NCBI RefSeq assembly: GCF_013342985.1
Contig: NZ_CP054490.1
Span: forward strand, 1,054,001 to 1,118,000
DNA from: Candidatus Ruthia endofausta
GTDB lineage: Bacteria > Pseudomonadota > Gammaproteobacteria > PS1 > Pseudothioglobaceae
Length of the DNA stretch: 64,000 nt
Reading direction: 5' to 3'
Within the stretch, counting starts at the first letter, position 1, and every line of letters begins with the position of its first letter. Below, piece after piece: positions 40,675 to 49,279 of this stretch. The notes beneath the pieces were generated by a model. The model did not search any database. It saw nothing but the letters and a program-made list of their open reading frames with translations, and had not been told where the DNA came from. Both the position numbers and the translations under genes were made by a program.

Positions 40675-42130
40675 ATGGATAATTTATCGCACATTAAAAT
40701 CAAAGGCTTTAAGTCTATTAAAGAGCTAGATCTAGAAATGAAATCAATTAATGTTTTGATTGGTGCGAATGCCTCTGGCAAGAGCAATTTCATTTCTGTT
40801 TTTAGACTGTTAAATGTTCTTTATCAGAGAAAATTACAAACTTATTTTGCTAAAAATGGAAGAGCAGAGGAGGGGATTCTTGCATTTTGGCAGTAGCACA
40901 ACTGATGAAATATCAATATCTTTAACGCTAAAGCGAAATAAGTATTTCGCAAGATTTATTAAAGATAATGAAAATGATATATTAATTATTAATAGTGATT
41001 TCGCAGGTTTTTATTCGCAAATAAGTGAAATTGATTACAATCCATCTATAAGTTATAACTCTTCTGAAAGTGATATTAAAAATAGTATAAAACCAATAGT
41101 TGTTAAATCTAGAGACTACCTAAAACAATGTAAGTTATATCATTTTCATGACACATCAGAAAAGGCAAAATTTAAGTCACCACAGGATATTGATAATAAT
41201 GATTTCTTATGGAGTGATGCAGGTAATTTGGCGCCGTTCTTATTAGGGTTAAAAAAAGACTTCAATGACGATTATCAAAATATTGTCCAAGCAGTGCAAA
41301 CAGTTGCACCTTATTTCCATGATTTTGATTTAAAAAAAGACAATAAAGATGTTTTATTAAGGTGGCAACATAAAAACGATCTAGAGGGCGCTGGATTTTC
41401 TGCAAACAATTTATCTGATGGTACCGCAAAATTTATTTGTATGGTGACTCTGTTTTTACAGCCTAAGGATATGCATCCTAAAACCATTGTGTTAGATGAA
41501 CCAGAAATTGGACTACATCTGGATGCACTGACTGTATTATCTGAAATTATCAAAGCCGTAGTAAATGATGGCTCACAAGTCATTATTTCCACTCAACCTG
41601 TTACGCTTGCTAATTGCTTTGAACCTGATGATTTTATTGTTGTAGATTATGAAAACGATGAGTTTAAATTTGAAAGATTTGGTAAAGATAAACAAGAGGC
41701 GTTAAAAGAGTGGTTTGAGAATTATCAGATGGGTACAACTTGGGAAGAAAATTTACTCGGCGGGTATGCCAAAATGACAAGACTTCTCATTCCTGTTGAG
41801 GGTAAGTCAGAAAGAAAATTTGTCGACCAAATACTGAAGCTATATTTATCAGATTTTAACGTTTACGCTTACAATCCTCAGGGCATGAAAAGCAATATTA
41901 GTGTTGATAGAGTCAGTGAAAAGTTAAATAGTCTTATACATAATTGTGATTTCGTAACAACCCTGTATGAATTTAACGATTTAGAGGGAGTTAATAATTC
42001 TAAAGAAATATCATCCCAGCGTATTGGAAAGAATGCAAAGTACATCAAAATTCAGAATGCGCTAAAAATACGAGAAGAATGCCAAGGTTTTAACGCTTGA
42101 CTAACGCAATTAGAAAGTCTGAATGAATGA
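40675..42130 (+). pseudogene. Broken predicted ATPase (AAA_21-type) joined to a DUF4276 (TOPRIM-like) domain
   Basis: The first frame (40675-40896) has ABC/SMC-like ATPase features, KIKGFKSIKELDLEM and Walker A LIGANASGKSNFISVFRLL, then ends in a stop. A single +1 shift near 40875 restores LHFGSSTTDEISISL. Downstream are LSDGTAKFICMVTLFLQP and Walker B IVLDEPEIGLHLDALTVL near 41490. From about 41782, MTRLLIPVEGKSERKFVDQI looks like the start of DUF4276, usually a separate gene. Its middle is missing, and IREECQGFNA ends at TGA (42098) where relatives have Trp; LTQLESLNE follows to 42130. These three lesions make it dead. OLD-like ATPase/TOPRIM pairs often act in phage defence; that role is inference. 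Confidence 0.8.
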
Positions 42131-45100
42131 CCAAGTCCAACGCCAACAAGCTTTAGATATTAGCCGGTCTTTTATCGTTCAAGCGCCTGCGGGCTCGGGC
42201 AAAACGGAGCTATTGACTCAGCGTTATTTGAAATTGTTATCAGTTAGTGCTTCACCTGAGAGTGTAATTGTAATGACCTTTACTAAAAAAGCAGTAAGTG
42301 AGTTGACTACTCGAGTGATTGGGTCTTTAAAATCGGCTCAAGGCAATCGACCAAACGAGCCACATAAGCAAATTACTTACGATTTGGCTAAAGTATTAGG
42401 AAAATCTAAGGCATTTGATTGGCAATTACTAAACACGCCTGAACGGCTTAAAATTTCAACGATTGATGGTTTGTCAAGTTTAATTACCAGTCGTTATCCA
42501 AGTAAGAATCAATTAGTGCCCAAGCAAATCATAGCTCAAAACTGGGCAAGAAATGATATTTATCTTCAAGCTGCCAAGCAGACGTTATTGGCAATTGATG
42601 AGTCTGAATATCAAAATAGTATTGAGTCGGTGCTTCTATATTTGGATAATAATGTTAATAAGTTTTATCGGTTGATTACAGATATGCTAGCTAAGCGTGA
42701 TCAGTGGCTTTTGAAATTGTACCAACATGGTGTACTTAATATTGAAACCTTGCAGTTGAGTTCTGAAAGGGTTATCACTCAACATTTATTGTTGTTAAAA
42801 AATGAGGCAGACTGTTATTTTGATGCTACTTTTTTTGAACTGTTAAAAGATAATACTAAGCCAGAGCTTATGAAAATTCAAAGTGTGCCAGATGCCACTA
42901 TTGAATCGCTAGAGACTTGGAGAGACTTGTGTCAGCTGTGTTTAACCACTCAGGGTAAGTGGCGTACATCATTGAATAAAAATAACGGTTTTCCCACAGA
43001 GTTAAAAACGCAAAAACAATCCATTATTAAAATTTTTCAAGATTTGTCTAGCCAACAGCAATTAAAGGAATTATTAGCAGGGGTTAAACAATTGCCTGAT
43101 GTTGATTTTTCAACCAATCAAATTAATGCCCTTCAAGACATTGCACAAGTATTAAAGTTAGCTGTTACTCAATTAAATATTTTGTTTGATGTTCATCAAA
43201 CGCATGATTTTATCCAAGTTGCCTTGGATGCAGAGCAAGCGTTTGATGAACATCAAGTCAGTAATATTGCACTATTTTTAGATAATAAAGTCCAGCATAT
43301 TTTAATTGATGAGTTTCAAGATACGTCAGCCACCCAGTTTGCTTTATTGGAAAAATTGCTTGCTAGTTGGCAAATAGGTGATGGTAAAACACTGTTTTTA
43401 GTGGGTGATCCCATGCAATCTATTTACTTGTTTAGGCAATCTCAGGTGGGTTTGTTTTTGCAGGTACGGGCACGAGGCATTGCTAATATTAAACCTGAAT
43501 TTTTACAACTGAGTACTAATTTTCGTTCCTCTAAATCTGTGGTTGAGGGTAATAATAAAATATTTTCAAAGATATTTCCTCAACATGAAGATGCTTATAA
43601 AGGCGCGATTAAGTATGAATATTCACAGGCTAATTCCGTTGATGAAGATGAAAATGCCATTAACTTTTATCCATTTGCGCATAAACGTTATGATTTTGAG
43701 GCACAAAAAGTGCTTGAAATTATTCAAAATAATCCAACAAAAGAGATTGTTATTTTGGTGAGAAACCGTGCGCATTTAGGTGATATTGTGCCCGTTTTGA
43801 AGTGTGCTAATATTGAATTTGAAGCATTAAAAACAGCCCCATTGAGGGAAGATTTATTTACTCGTGATTTACTTAGTTTGACTCGAGCACTTAAACATTT
43901 AGGTGATAAACTTGCTTGGTTGGCCATTTTAAGAGCGCCTTGGTGTGGCTTGTTGTTAGAAGATTTACTTGTATTGTCACAACAAGACGGGCGTGTTATT
44001 TTTGATTTAATTCAGGATAAGCAAACTTTACAAAATTTAAGCAAAGATGGACAATCACGCATGCGAAATTTTGTCCATACTGTACGTGATATTATTAATC
44101 AGAAATCTAGGTTTAGTTTCACGAGGGTGCTTGAATTTGCCATTAATCAGTTAGCACCTCAGAGTTCCTTATCCGTTAAGCAGTCTATGATTAAAACCCA
44201 ATTCTTGCAAATTATTTATGATTGTGAGTCTGCACAACAGCTTGATATTGGAACCATTAATCAAATGTTAGATGAGTTGTATACACCCAGTGTAAATTCA
44301 CGAATTAAGCTAATGACCATCCATGAAGCTAAAGGTTTGGAGTTTGAGTTGGTTGTTATTCTTGGGTTGGGTAGAGCGCCACAAAATAATAAACCGTCCA
44401 TCATTCACTTGCAAGAGTTTAGCAATCGGTCGTTATTATTAGCCCCGATAAGGCCTTATACGCAACTAGATGACAGCCGTACTTATACCTATTTAAAGCA
44501 TATTGAATCACAGCAAAATAAGTTTGAAACGATGCGTTTATTGTACGTGGCAATGACACGTGCTAAGCATGAAATCTATTTATTAGGAACGTTAAACCAG
44601 AGCAATCAAGCTAGTAGCAATACTTTTTTAAAACTATTAGCACCTATATTTCAGCATCAATTTGACAAGCTTACACTATCAACTATTGAGGATAATCAGC
44701 CACCCATTCGAGCACCAGAGTTGGTTCGTTATGTTAAGCCTTTAGAATATGATAATTTTCTTGATGAGAGTATGGAGGAAATGGATTTTCAGTTGAGTGT
44801 TGATTTACAATATAAAAGCCTGCTTGGCACTCTGTTGCATCAATATTATGAAGACGGATTGTTCTCGCCAGACAGACAAAGTATAAGTGTAAGATTGGTG
44901 GAATGCGGTGTTGGCAATACGGATATTGACAGTTATATCGATTTTATTGTCAACATGCTTAATTTAACGAAACAAGACAAACACTTTTCTTGGCTATTCA
45001 AACAAAGAACATCAACCCAAGTTGAGGCAGAGTTTATAAGTGACAAGCGTAGCGTTATTATTGATCGATTATTTATTGATGAAGATATTTTGTGGATTAT

Positions 45101-45281
45101 TGATTTTAAAACCACAAGACAAGCGAATGATGAATCAATAGCACAATTTATACAAAGGCAAAAAGCCAAACACACTCAACAATTATTATCCTATAAAGTG
45201 GCTTTATCAGCGTGTTATTCAATGGAAATAAAGTGTGTTCTATATTATCCAGCAGTACAAGAATTGATTGAAATTGGCTAA
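42123..45281 (+). CDS. addA: UvrD-type helicase with C-terminal nuclease, AddA/RecB-like
   Basis: The 1052-residue protein begins QRQQALDISRSFIVQAPAGS with Walker A APAGSGKTELLTQRYL near residue 18. MTFTKKAVSELTTRVI (motif Ia), ILIDEFQDTSATQFALLEKL near 398, LVGDPMQSIYLFRQSQVG near 425, MTIHEAKGLEFELVVILGLG near 738 and MRLLYVAMTRAKHEIYLLGT near 805 are helicase motifs. A PD-(D/E)XK nuclease ends it: LLGTLLHQYYEDG and WIIDFKTTRQ with upstream IIDRLFID. It should process double-strand breaks. An addB partner is not visible here; it may be elsewhere. The ATG lies at the tail of the broken DUF4276 gene. Confidence 0.92.
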   Translation: MNDQVQRQQALDISRSFIVQAPAGSGKTELLTQRYLKLLSVSASPESVIVMTFTKKAVSELTTRVIGSLKSAQGNRPNEPHKQITYDLAKVLGKSKAFDWQLLNTPERLKISTIDGLSSLITSRYPSKNQLVPKQIIAQNWARNDIYLQAAKQTLLAIDESEYQNSIESVLLYLDNNVNKFYRLITDMLAKRDQWLLKLYQHGVLNIETLQLSSERVITQHLLLLKNEADCYFDATFFELLKDNTKPELMKIQSVPDATIESLETWRDLCQLCLTTQGKWRTSLNKNNGFPTELKTQKQSIIKIFQDLSSQQQLKELLAGVKQLPDVDFSTNQINALQDIAQVLKLAVTQLNILFDVHQTHDFIQVALDAEQAFDEHQVSNIALFLDNKVQHILIDEFQDTSATQFALLEKLLASWQIGDGKTLFLVGDPMQSIYLFRQSQVGLFLQVRARGIANIKPEFLQLSTNFRSSKSVVEGNNKIFSKIFPQHEDAYKGAIKYEYSQANSVDEDENAINFYPFAHKRYDFEAQKVLEIIQNNPTKEIVILVRNRAHLGDIVPVLKCANIEFEALKTAPLREDLFTRDLLSLTRALKHLGDKLAWLAILRAPWCGLLLEDLLVLSQQDGRVIFDLIQDKQTLQNLSKDGQSRMRNFVHTVRDIINQKSRFSFTRVLEFAINQLAPQSSLSVKQSMIKTQFLQIIYDCESAQQLDIGTINQMLDELYTPSVNSRIKLMTIHEAKGLEFELVVILGLGRAPQNNKPSIIHLQEFSNRSLLLAPIRPYTQLDDSRTYTYLKHIESQQNKFETMRLLYVAMTRAKHEIYLLGTLNQSNQASSNTFLKLLAPIFQHQFDKLTLSTIEDNQPPIRAPELVRYVKPLEYDNFLDESMEEMDFQLSVDLQYKSLLGTLLHQYYEDGLFSPDRQSISVRLVECGVGNTDIDSYIDFIVNMLNLTKQDKHFSWLFKQRTSTQVEAEFISDKRSVIIDRLFIDEDILWIIDFKTTRQANDESIAQFIQRQKAKHTQQLLSYKVALSACYSMEIKCVLYYPAVQELIEIG

Positions 45282-45297
45282 ATATTTGGTTACTCAG

Positions 45298-45535
45298 TTA
45301 GATTATGTTGGTTTGCTCTTTAATGAGTTTATCTACTCCTGCTAGTAGCACCCTACCATCTGTGAGCATAATGCCATTTTTTGTAATATCAACAGATAAT
45401 TCTGACGATCTTTTGTCATCATAAACTGCTACGACCGGATGGCTTATTTAGAACTAGCTCATTATTTAAATAAATAAGTGTATTAACTGTGCCCAAGTCA
45501 ATTGAAAGATTCTTTGGTTTAAATAGCTTGAACAT
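45298..45535 (-). pseudogene. mreB: mreB remnant with nearly all of the gene deleted
   Basis: Reading down from 45535 gives MFKLFKPKNLSIDLGTVNTL then IYLNNELVLNKPS, the N terminus of the actin-like MreB with its phosphate-binding DLGTVNT loop. One frameshift later VVAVYDDKRSSEL continues the N-terminal domain. It is then joined to NGIMLTDGRVLLAGVDKLIK, which matches the distant C-terminal LTGGGALL...LDKLL region of MreB. About 250 codons between are gone. The remnant ends at a stop near 45298. MreB shapes rod cells, so these cells may be round unless another copy exists. Confidence 0.85.
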
Positions 45536-45651
45536 AGGCACTCTAATTTGTATTTGGTTCTTCTTAATGTGCTTATTTAAGAAAATGAGACAGCAAAAAA
45601 TTAAATTGAAAATATTAAACTAACCTAGGCGTACGAAAGAGGTAGTAATTT

Positions 45652-46233
45652 CTAGTGATGTTTTTTAAACAAAATGTTAATCATTGCCACTGCATCACAA
45701 CCAGCATCAAATGCTTGTTGTTGGTTGTGAAAGTCAATGCCACCAATGCCAACAATGGGTATGTGTAATATTCGTTTGGTTTTTGTGATTAGACTAAGCG
45801 GGCAATGTGGCGCATTGGGTTTAGTATTGGAGTTAAATAGCGAGCCAAAAGCTACATAATTAGCACCTTGCTTTTGGGCTTGAAGTGCTAAATCGATATC
45901 ATCATAGCAAGATATGCCAATGATAGCGGCGTTGCCTAATTGCTGCCTTGCTTGTTGTATTGAGCCATCATTCTTACCCAAATGAACACCATTAGCATGG
46001 ATTTTTTCTGCTAGGTTAATATCGTCATTAATGATAAATAAAGTATTATGCTTCAAGCATAAAAGACGTAATGCACACGCCTCTTTGAGTTTAATGTTGT
46101 CGTCGTTAATTTTACGTCGATATTGGAGTATACTAATCTGGTGTTCGATAATGACCCGTTCTATTAAAATAGGATTAAGAGAGGTATTGGGTGTTATGGT
46201 ATAAATATTTGATATTTTTTTATTAAACACCAT
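45652..46233 (-). CDS. thiE: Thiamine-phosphate synthase
   Basis: The 193-residue TIM-barrel enzyme couples the pyrimidine and thiazole parts of thiamine. Visible family features are LQYRRK near residue 37, the FIINDDINLAEKIHANGVHL segment near 67, GISCYDDIDLALQAQKQGAN near 103, VAFGSLFNSNTKPNAP near 124 and IPIVGIGGI near 153. It is slightly short. Its start codon overlaps the lptC start by two bases on the opposite strand (CCATGG at 46230-46235). Confidence 0.9.
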   Translation of the reverse strand: MVFNKKISNIYTITPNTSLNPILIERVIIEHQISILQYRRKINDDNIKLKEACALRLLCLKHNTLFIINDDINLAEKIHANGVHLGKNDGSIQQARQQLGNAAIIGISCYDDIDLALQAQKQGANYVAFGSLFNSNTKPNAPHCPLSLITKTKRILHIPIVGIGGIDFHNQQQAFDAGCDAVAMINILFKKHH

Positions 46234-47191
46234 GGCTAGTTCTCAGTTAAGGCATAATTTATTAAATATAATTCTCATTATAGTGATTATTGGTGTTATA
46301 TGGCTTTTGATGGCGTTATTATTGTCTTCATTTTCCACGTCGGAGAATAAAAAACAAACACCATTAATGCAAAATAAAATCACTTCCAAAGGGGTGACTT
46401 ATCTTGAAAAAATTGATAATTTTTCCTTGCAAGAATTTGATGCTAAAGCGCAATTGTCACATTCTGTTAAAGCCAAAAACTATTTTAGTTTTAAGAATTC
46501 TCCAGCATTGTTAATCGAGCCAAAAGTAACATTTTATGACGAAAAAGGCCTTAAAGATTATATGTTAAATTCTAAGCGTGCTTATTATACCGACACTGGT
46601 GAAATTAAATTTAAAGGCGAAGTGAGTGTTCAATCTAGCAACGGACTTAGTCATAAAATAAATACAGAAGAGTTACTAATCGGCATTAAAACTAGTGACT
46701 TGATGAGCAAAAAACCAGTGACTTATTTGGGTGAAAATATCAAAATTATTTCCCAAGGAATACGTATGCATGCTAAGGATGATAGAATGAAACTAACAGG
46801 TTATACCAAAATCAACCAAGATAGTGGGCAACAAATTTTAACTAAAGATTTGTACATCAATCAATCCAAAGGTCAAAAATATTATTATTCAAACAATAAA
46901 ACCACTTATCTAGCTAAGAAAAATAAAATCTATGCCAGTGGTGTTGATATGGATAGACAAAAACAAGTAATACAACTATTAGGCAAGGTGAAAATTGTAC
47001 AAGATTCTGGTTCTAAGATTAATACCAAAAACCTAACCATTGATCAGTCTAATGGCTTAGAAGTGTACCGAACTAAGGAGAAAATACATTATCAATCTAA
47101 CATTGCTGATATTCATGCTTTTGGCATGAATTATGATGTAGCTGAGCAAAAAATTAAGTTGATGGGTGGCGTGGTGGGACGCTATGAATAA
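46232..47191 (+). CDS. lptC: LptC-like LPS export protein with extended periplasmic part
   Basis: The 319-residue protein has one N-terminal membrane helix (residues 11-32) and a long periplasmic domain of repeated OstA/LptC-type strands. Usual LptC is about 190 residues, so this form is about 120-130 residues longer. The extra part (about 200-319) repeats the pattern INTKNLTIDQSNGLEVYRTK, similar to LptA strands. It overlaps lptA by 8 bases, the usual lptC-lptA order, which supports the call. LptC passes lipopolysaccharide from LptBFG to the LptA bridge. Confidence 0.85.
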   Translation: MASSQLRHNLLNIILIIVIIGVIWLLMALLLSSFSTSENKKQTPLMQNKITSKGVTYLEKIDNFSLQEFDAKAQLSHSVKAKNYFSFKNSPALLIEPKVTFYDEKGLKDYMLNSKRAYYTDTGEIKFKGEVSVQSSNGLSHKINTEELLIGIKTSDLMSKKPVTYLGENIKIISQGIRMHAKDDRMKLTGYTKINQDSGQQILTKDLYINQSKGQKYYYSNNKTTYLAKKNKIYASGVDMDRQKQVIQLLGKVKIVQDSGSKINTKNLTIDQSNGLEVYRTKEKIHYQSNIADIHAFGMNYDVAEQKIKLMGGVVGRYE

Positions 47192-47669
47192 AGCCCTTCT
47201 AATGTGTTTATTGATATTGCCTGGTCATGCAATCGCTTTAGTGATTGACAGCTCTAAGCCTATAGAGATTAGCGCTAATATGGTTGTGATTGATGAGAGA
47301 AAAAATATAAGCACTTACATAGGCAAGGCCAGTATTACCCAGGGTTCTCTTATTTTAAACGCCGAAATCATACAATTATTTAGCAATCAACAAAGTGTTA
47401 TTAAAATTATTGCCAAAGGTACCCACAAACAACTTGCGCATTACCAACAAAATCAGCCAAACCAGTCTCGCTTTATAGAGGCGCGAGCACTTAATATAAC
47501 TTATTTAATCGAACAAGAACTCGTACATCTTAAGGGTAAGGCGCATCTAGTACAAGGGTTTGATTCTTTTAGTGGCGGCACACTTGATTATGACATTAAA
47601 AATGACAAGATAATCACCAGTATGTCAAAAGACGGCACACAAAGAGTTCGATTTAAAATCAAACTTTAA
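47184..47669 (+). CDS. lptA: LPS transport periplasmic protein LptA
   Basis: The likely start is ATG 47184, giving about 161 residues that begin MNKALLMCLLILPGHAIALV, a cleavable signal peptide. The mature part has the LptA/OstA motif PIEISANMVVIDERKNISTY and IGKASITQGSLILNAEIIQL. A longer frame from 47166 would place the signal peptide internally and is not preferred. It forms the bridge across the periplasm. lptB, normally next, is absent; an LPS ATPase must be elsewhere. Confidence 0.88.
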   Translation: MNKALLMCLLILPGHAIALVIDSSKPIEISANMVVIDERKNISTYIGKASITQGSLILNAEIIQLFSNQQSVIKIIAKGTHKQLAHYQQNQPNQSRFIEARALNITYLIEQELVHLKGKAHLVQGFDSFSGGTLDYDIKNDKIITSMSKDGTQRVRFKIKL

Positions 47670-47725
47670 GAGACTCTTACATAAATATGAATAATGATCC
47701 CTATTTATGCAAAGGTCTCTTTAAA
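47665..47725. repeat. Nested inverted repeat after lptA
   Basis: TTTAAGAGAC (47665-47674) pairs with GTCTCTTTAAA (47715-47725) with one bulged base, and inside it CATAAATA (47680-47687) pairs exactly with TATTTATG (47702-47709). The outer arm overlaps the last codon and stop of lptA. No long T run follows. It may be a processing or stability hairpin, or end lptA transcription weakly. Confidence 0.5.
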
Positions 47726-47772
47726 CGTGGTTATTCTTCATTACTGCTACATAGATATTTTTAGCCCATATA

Positions 47773-47804
47773 TCTATGGGGATATCTCCATATATCCCCA
47801 TAGA
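47773..47804. promoter_or_regulatory. Perfect 13-base inverted repeat upstream of sat
   Basis: TCTATGGGGATAT at 47773-47785 is exactly complementary to ATATCCCCATAGA at 47792-47804, with a 6-base loop. It lies 65 bases before the sat start codon. A TATAAT box at 47831-47836 lies between. The repeat could be an operator for a dimeric regulator of sat, or an mRNA hairpin. No known operator matches. Confidence 0.55.
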
Positions 47805-47868
47805 GCAACATAAGCAAAAATGACAGTGTGTATAATTTTTGGTTTTATATTTAAGATAGGATTGTAAC

Positions 47869-49077
47869 ATGTCAAAATTAGTTCCACCGCATGGCAGTGA
47901 TACGCTAAAGCCATTAGCACTAGAAGGTAATGCTTTAACAGCCGAGTTAGAAAGAGCAAAATTACTACCAAAAGTTAACTGCTCTTCAAGAGAAGTGGGC
48001 GACATCATTATGATGGGCATTGGCGGTTTCACGCCGTTAGAAGGCTTTATGGACAAGGCAGATTGGCAGGGTGTTTGTGATAACATGGCCATAGAAAGTG
48101 GTTTATTTTGGCCAATTCCTATTACCTTGTCTACTAATAGTGAAGATGTTAACCAGGGTGATGAAGTTGCTTTGGTCAATAGTGAGACGGATGAAATTAT
48201 TGCAACCATGGTTATCAGTGAAAAGTATTCAATTGATAAAACCCACGAATGTAATACCGTTTATAAAACAACTGAAATGGAGCATCCGGGGGTTGTCATG
48301 GTAATGGCTCAAGGTAAATACAATCTTGCTGGCTCTATTAAGGTATTGTCAGATGGTTGTTTTCCTGAAAAGTATAGTAATTTATATATGACCCCAATGG
48401 AAACTCGTGCTTATTTTGATGATAAAGGTTGGAAAACAGTTGCAGCATTTCAAACACGCAATCCAATGCACCGTTCGCATGAATATTTAGCCAAGATTGC
48501 AGTAGAGATTTGTGATGGTGTTATGATTCACTCAGTATTAGGCGGTCTTAAGGCTGGTGATATTCCTGCTGATGTGCGTTCAGAAGCAATTTCAGTATTA
48601 ATTGAAAACTATTTTTTAGATAATACAATCCTACAATCCGGCTACCCATTAGACATGCGTTATGCAGGTCCTCGTGAAGCATTATTACACGCATTATTCA
48701 GACAAAACTATGGTTGTTCGCACCTGATTGTTGGTCGTGATCATGCTGGTGTTGATGATTATTACGGCCCATTTGATGCACATAATATTTTTGATGAGAT
48801 TGCTGATGACGCATTGGTGACAAAAGCGTTAAAGATTGACTGGACATTTTGGTGTCATAAATGTGGCGGCATGTCTTCAATGAAAACCTGTCCTCATAAT
48901 GCAGAAGATCGTGTATTACTTTCAGGCACCAAAGTTCGTAAGATGCTTTCTGAGGGTGAAGATTTGCCAGAGACTTTTTCTCGTCCTGAAGTAGCCAAAG
49001 TTTTACAAACCTATTATGCAGGTATTAAGGATGAAGACAAAGTAGAAATTAAGTTGAGTGGACACTCGGCAGAATAA
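47869..49077 (+). CDS. sat: ATP sulfurylase (dissimilatory sulfate adenylyltransferase)
   Basis: The 402-residue enzyme, in sulfur oxidisers, converts APS and pyrophosphate to ATP and sulfate. [20 protein letters not shown] near residue 199 carries the [11 protein letters not shown] nucleotide site, followed by [40 protein letters not shown]-type sequence (here [20 protein letters not shown]), then [20 protein letters not shown] near 287 and [20 protein letters not shown] near 365 complete the site. A Cys-rich [15 protein letters not shown] segment suggests a zinc-binding site. It is followed by aprMBA from a separate promoter. Confidence 0.97.
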   Translation: MSKLVPPHGSDTLKPLALEGNALTAELERAKLLPKVNCSSREVGDIIMMGIGGFTPLEGFMDKADWQGVCDNMAIESGLFWPIPITLSTNSEDVNQGDEVALVNSETDEIIATMVISEKYSIDKTHECNTVYKTTEMEHPGVVMVMAQGKYNLAGSIKVLSDGCFPEKYSNLYMTPMETRAYFDDKGWKTVAAFQTRNPMHRSHEYLAKIAVEICDGVMIHSVLGGLKAGDIPADVRSEAISVLIENYFLDNTILQSGYPLDMRYAGPREALLHALFRQNYGCSHLIVGRDHAGVDDYYGPFDAHNIFDEIADDALVTKALKIDWTFWCHKCGGMSSMKTCPHNAEDRVLLSGTKVRKMLSEGEDLPETFSRPEVAKVLQTYYAGIKDEDKVEIKLSGHSAE

Positions 49078-49127
49078 TAAACCATGCCCATAATCAAGAC
49101 ATCTTGAGAAATTAAAGGTTTTTTTGA

Positions 49128-49156
49128 TTGTAACAAAAGTTTTATATAAGTATAAT
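49128..49156 (+). promoter_or_regulatory. Promoter of aprMBA
   Basis: TTGTAA at 49128-49133 and TATAAT at 49151-49156 are 17 bases apart. The predicted start near 49163 leaves a leader of about 115 bases before aprM, which includes a ribosome binding site AAGGAG before the ATG at 49280. The strength agrees with a highly expressed sulfur-oxidation gene set. Confidence 0.75.
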
Positions 49157-49279
49157 GGGTCGGATTTTGACAAAATGTCATTGAACGTTAGAACGAAAAA
49201 AGACTAAATAAGAGCGCTGATTGAAAAAGAATTGGCAAAATTTAGAATGAGAGTGATTTAACTTTAAGGAGAAAAACCA

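Noticed and set aside
42098-42100. TGA read as Trp (alternative genetic code) in the DUF4276 gene.
   Set aside because: The many intact genes in the window use TGA only as stop or not at all, and this gene has other lesions, so a nonsense mutation is simpler.
45282-45650. Considered as DnaK/HSP70 remnant because of the DLGTVNT phosphate loop.
   Set aside because: The order SIDLGTVNTLIY and the C-terminal LLAGVDKL match MreB better than HSP70.
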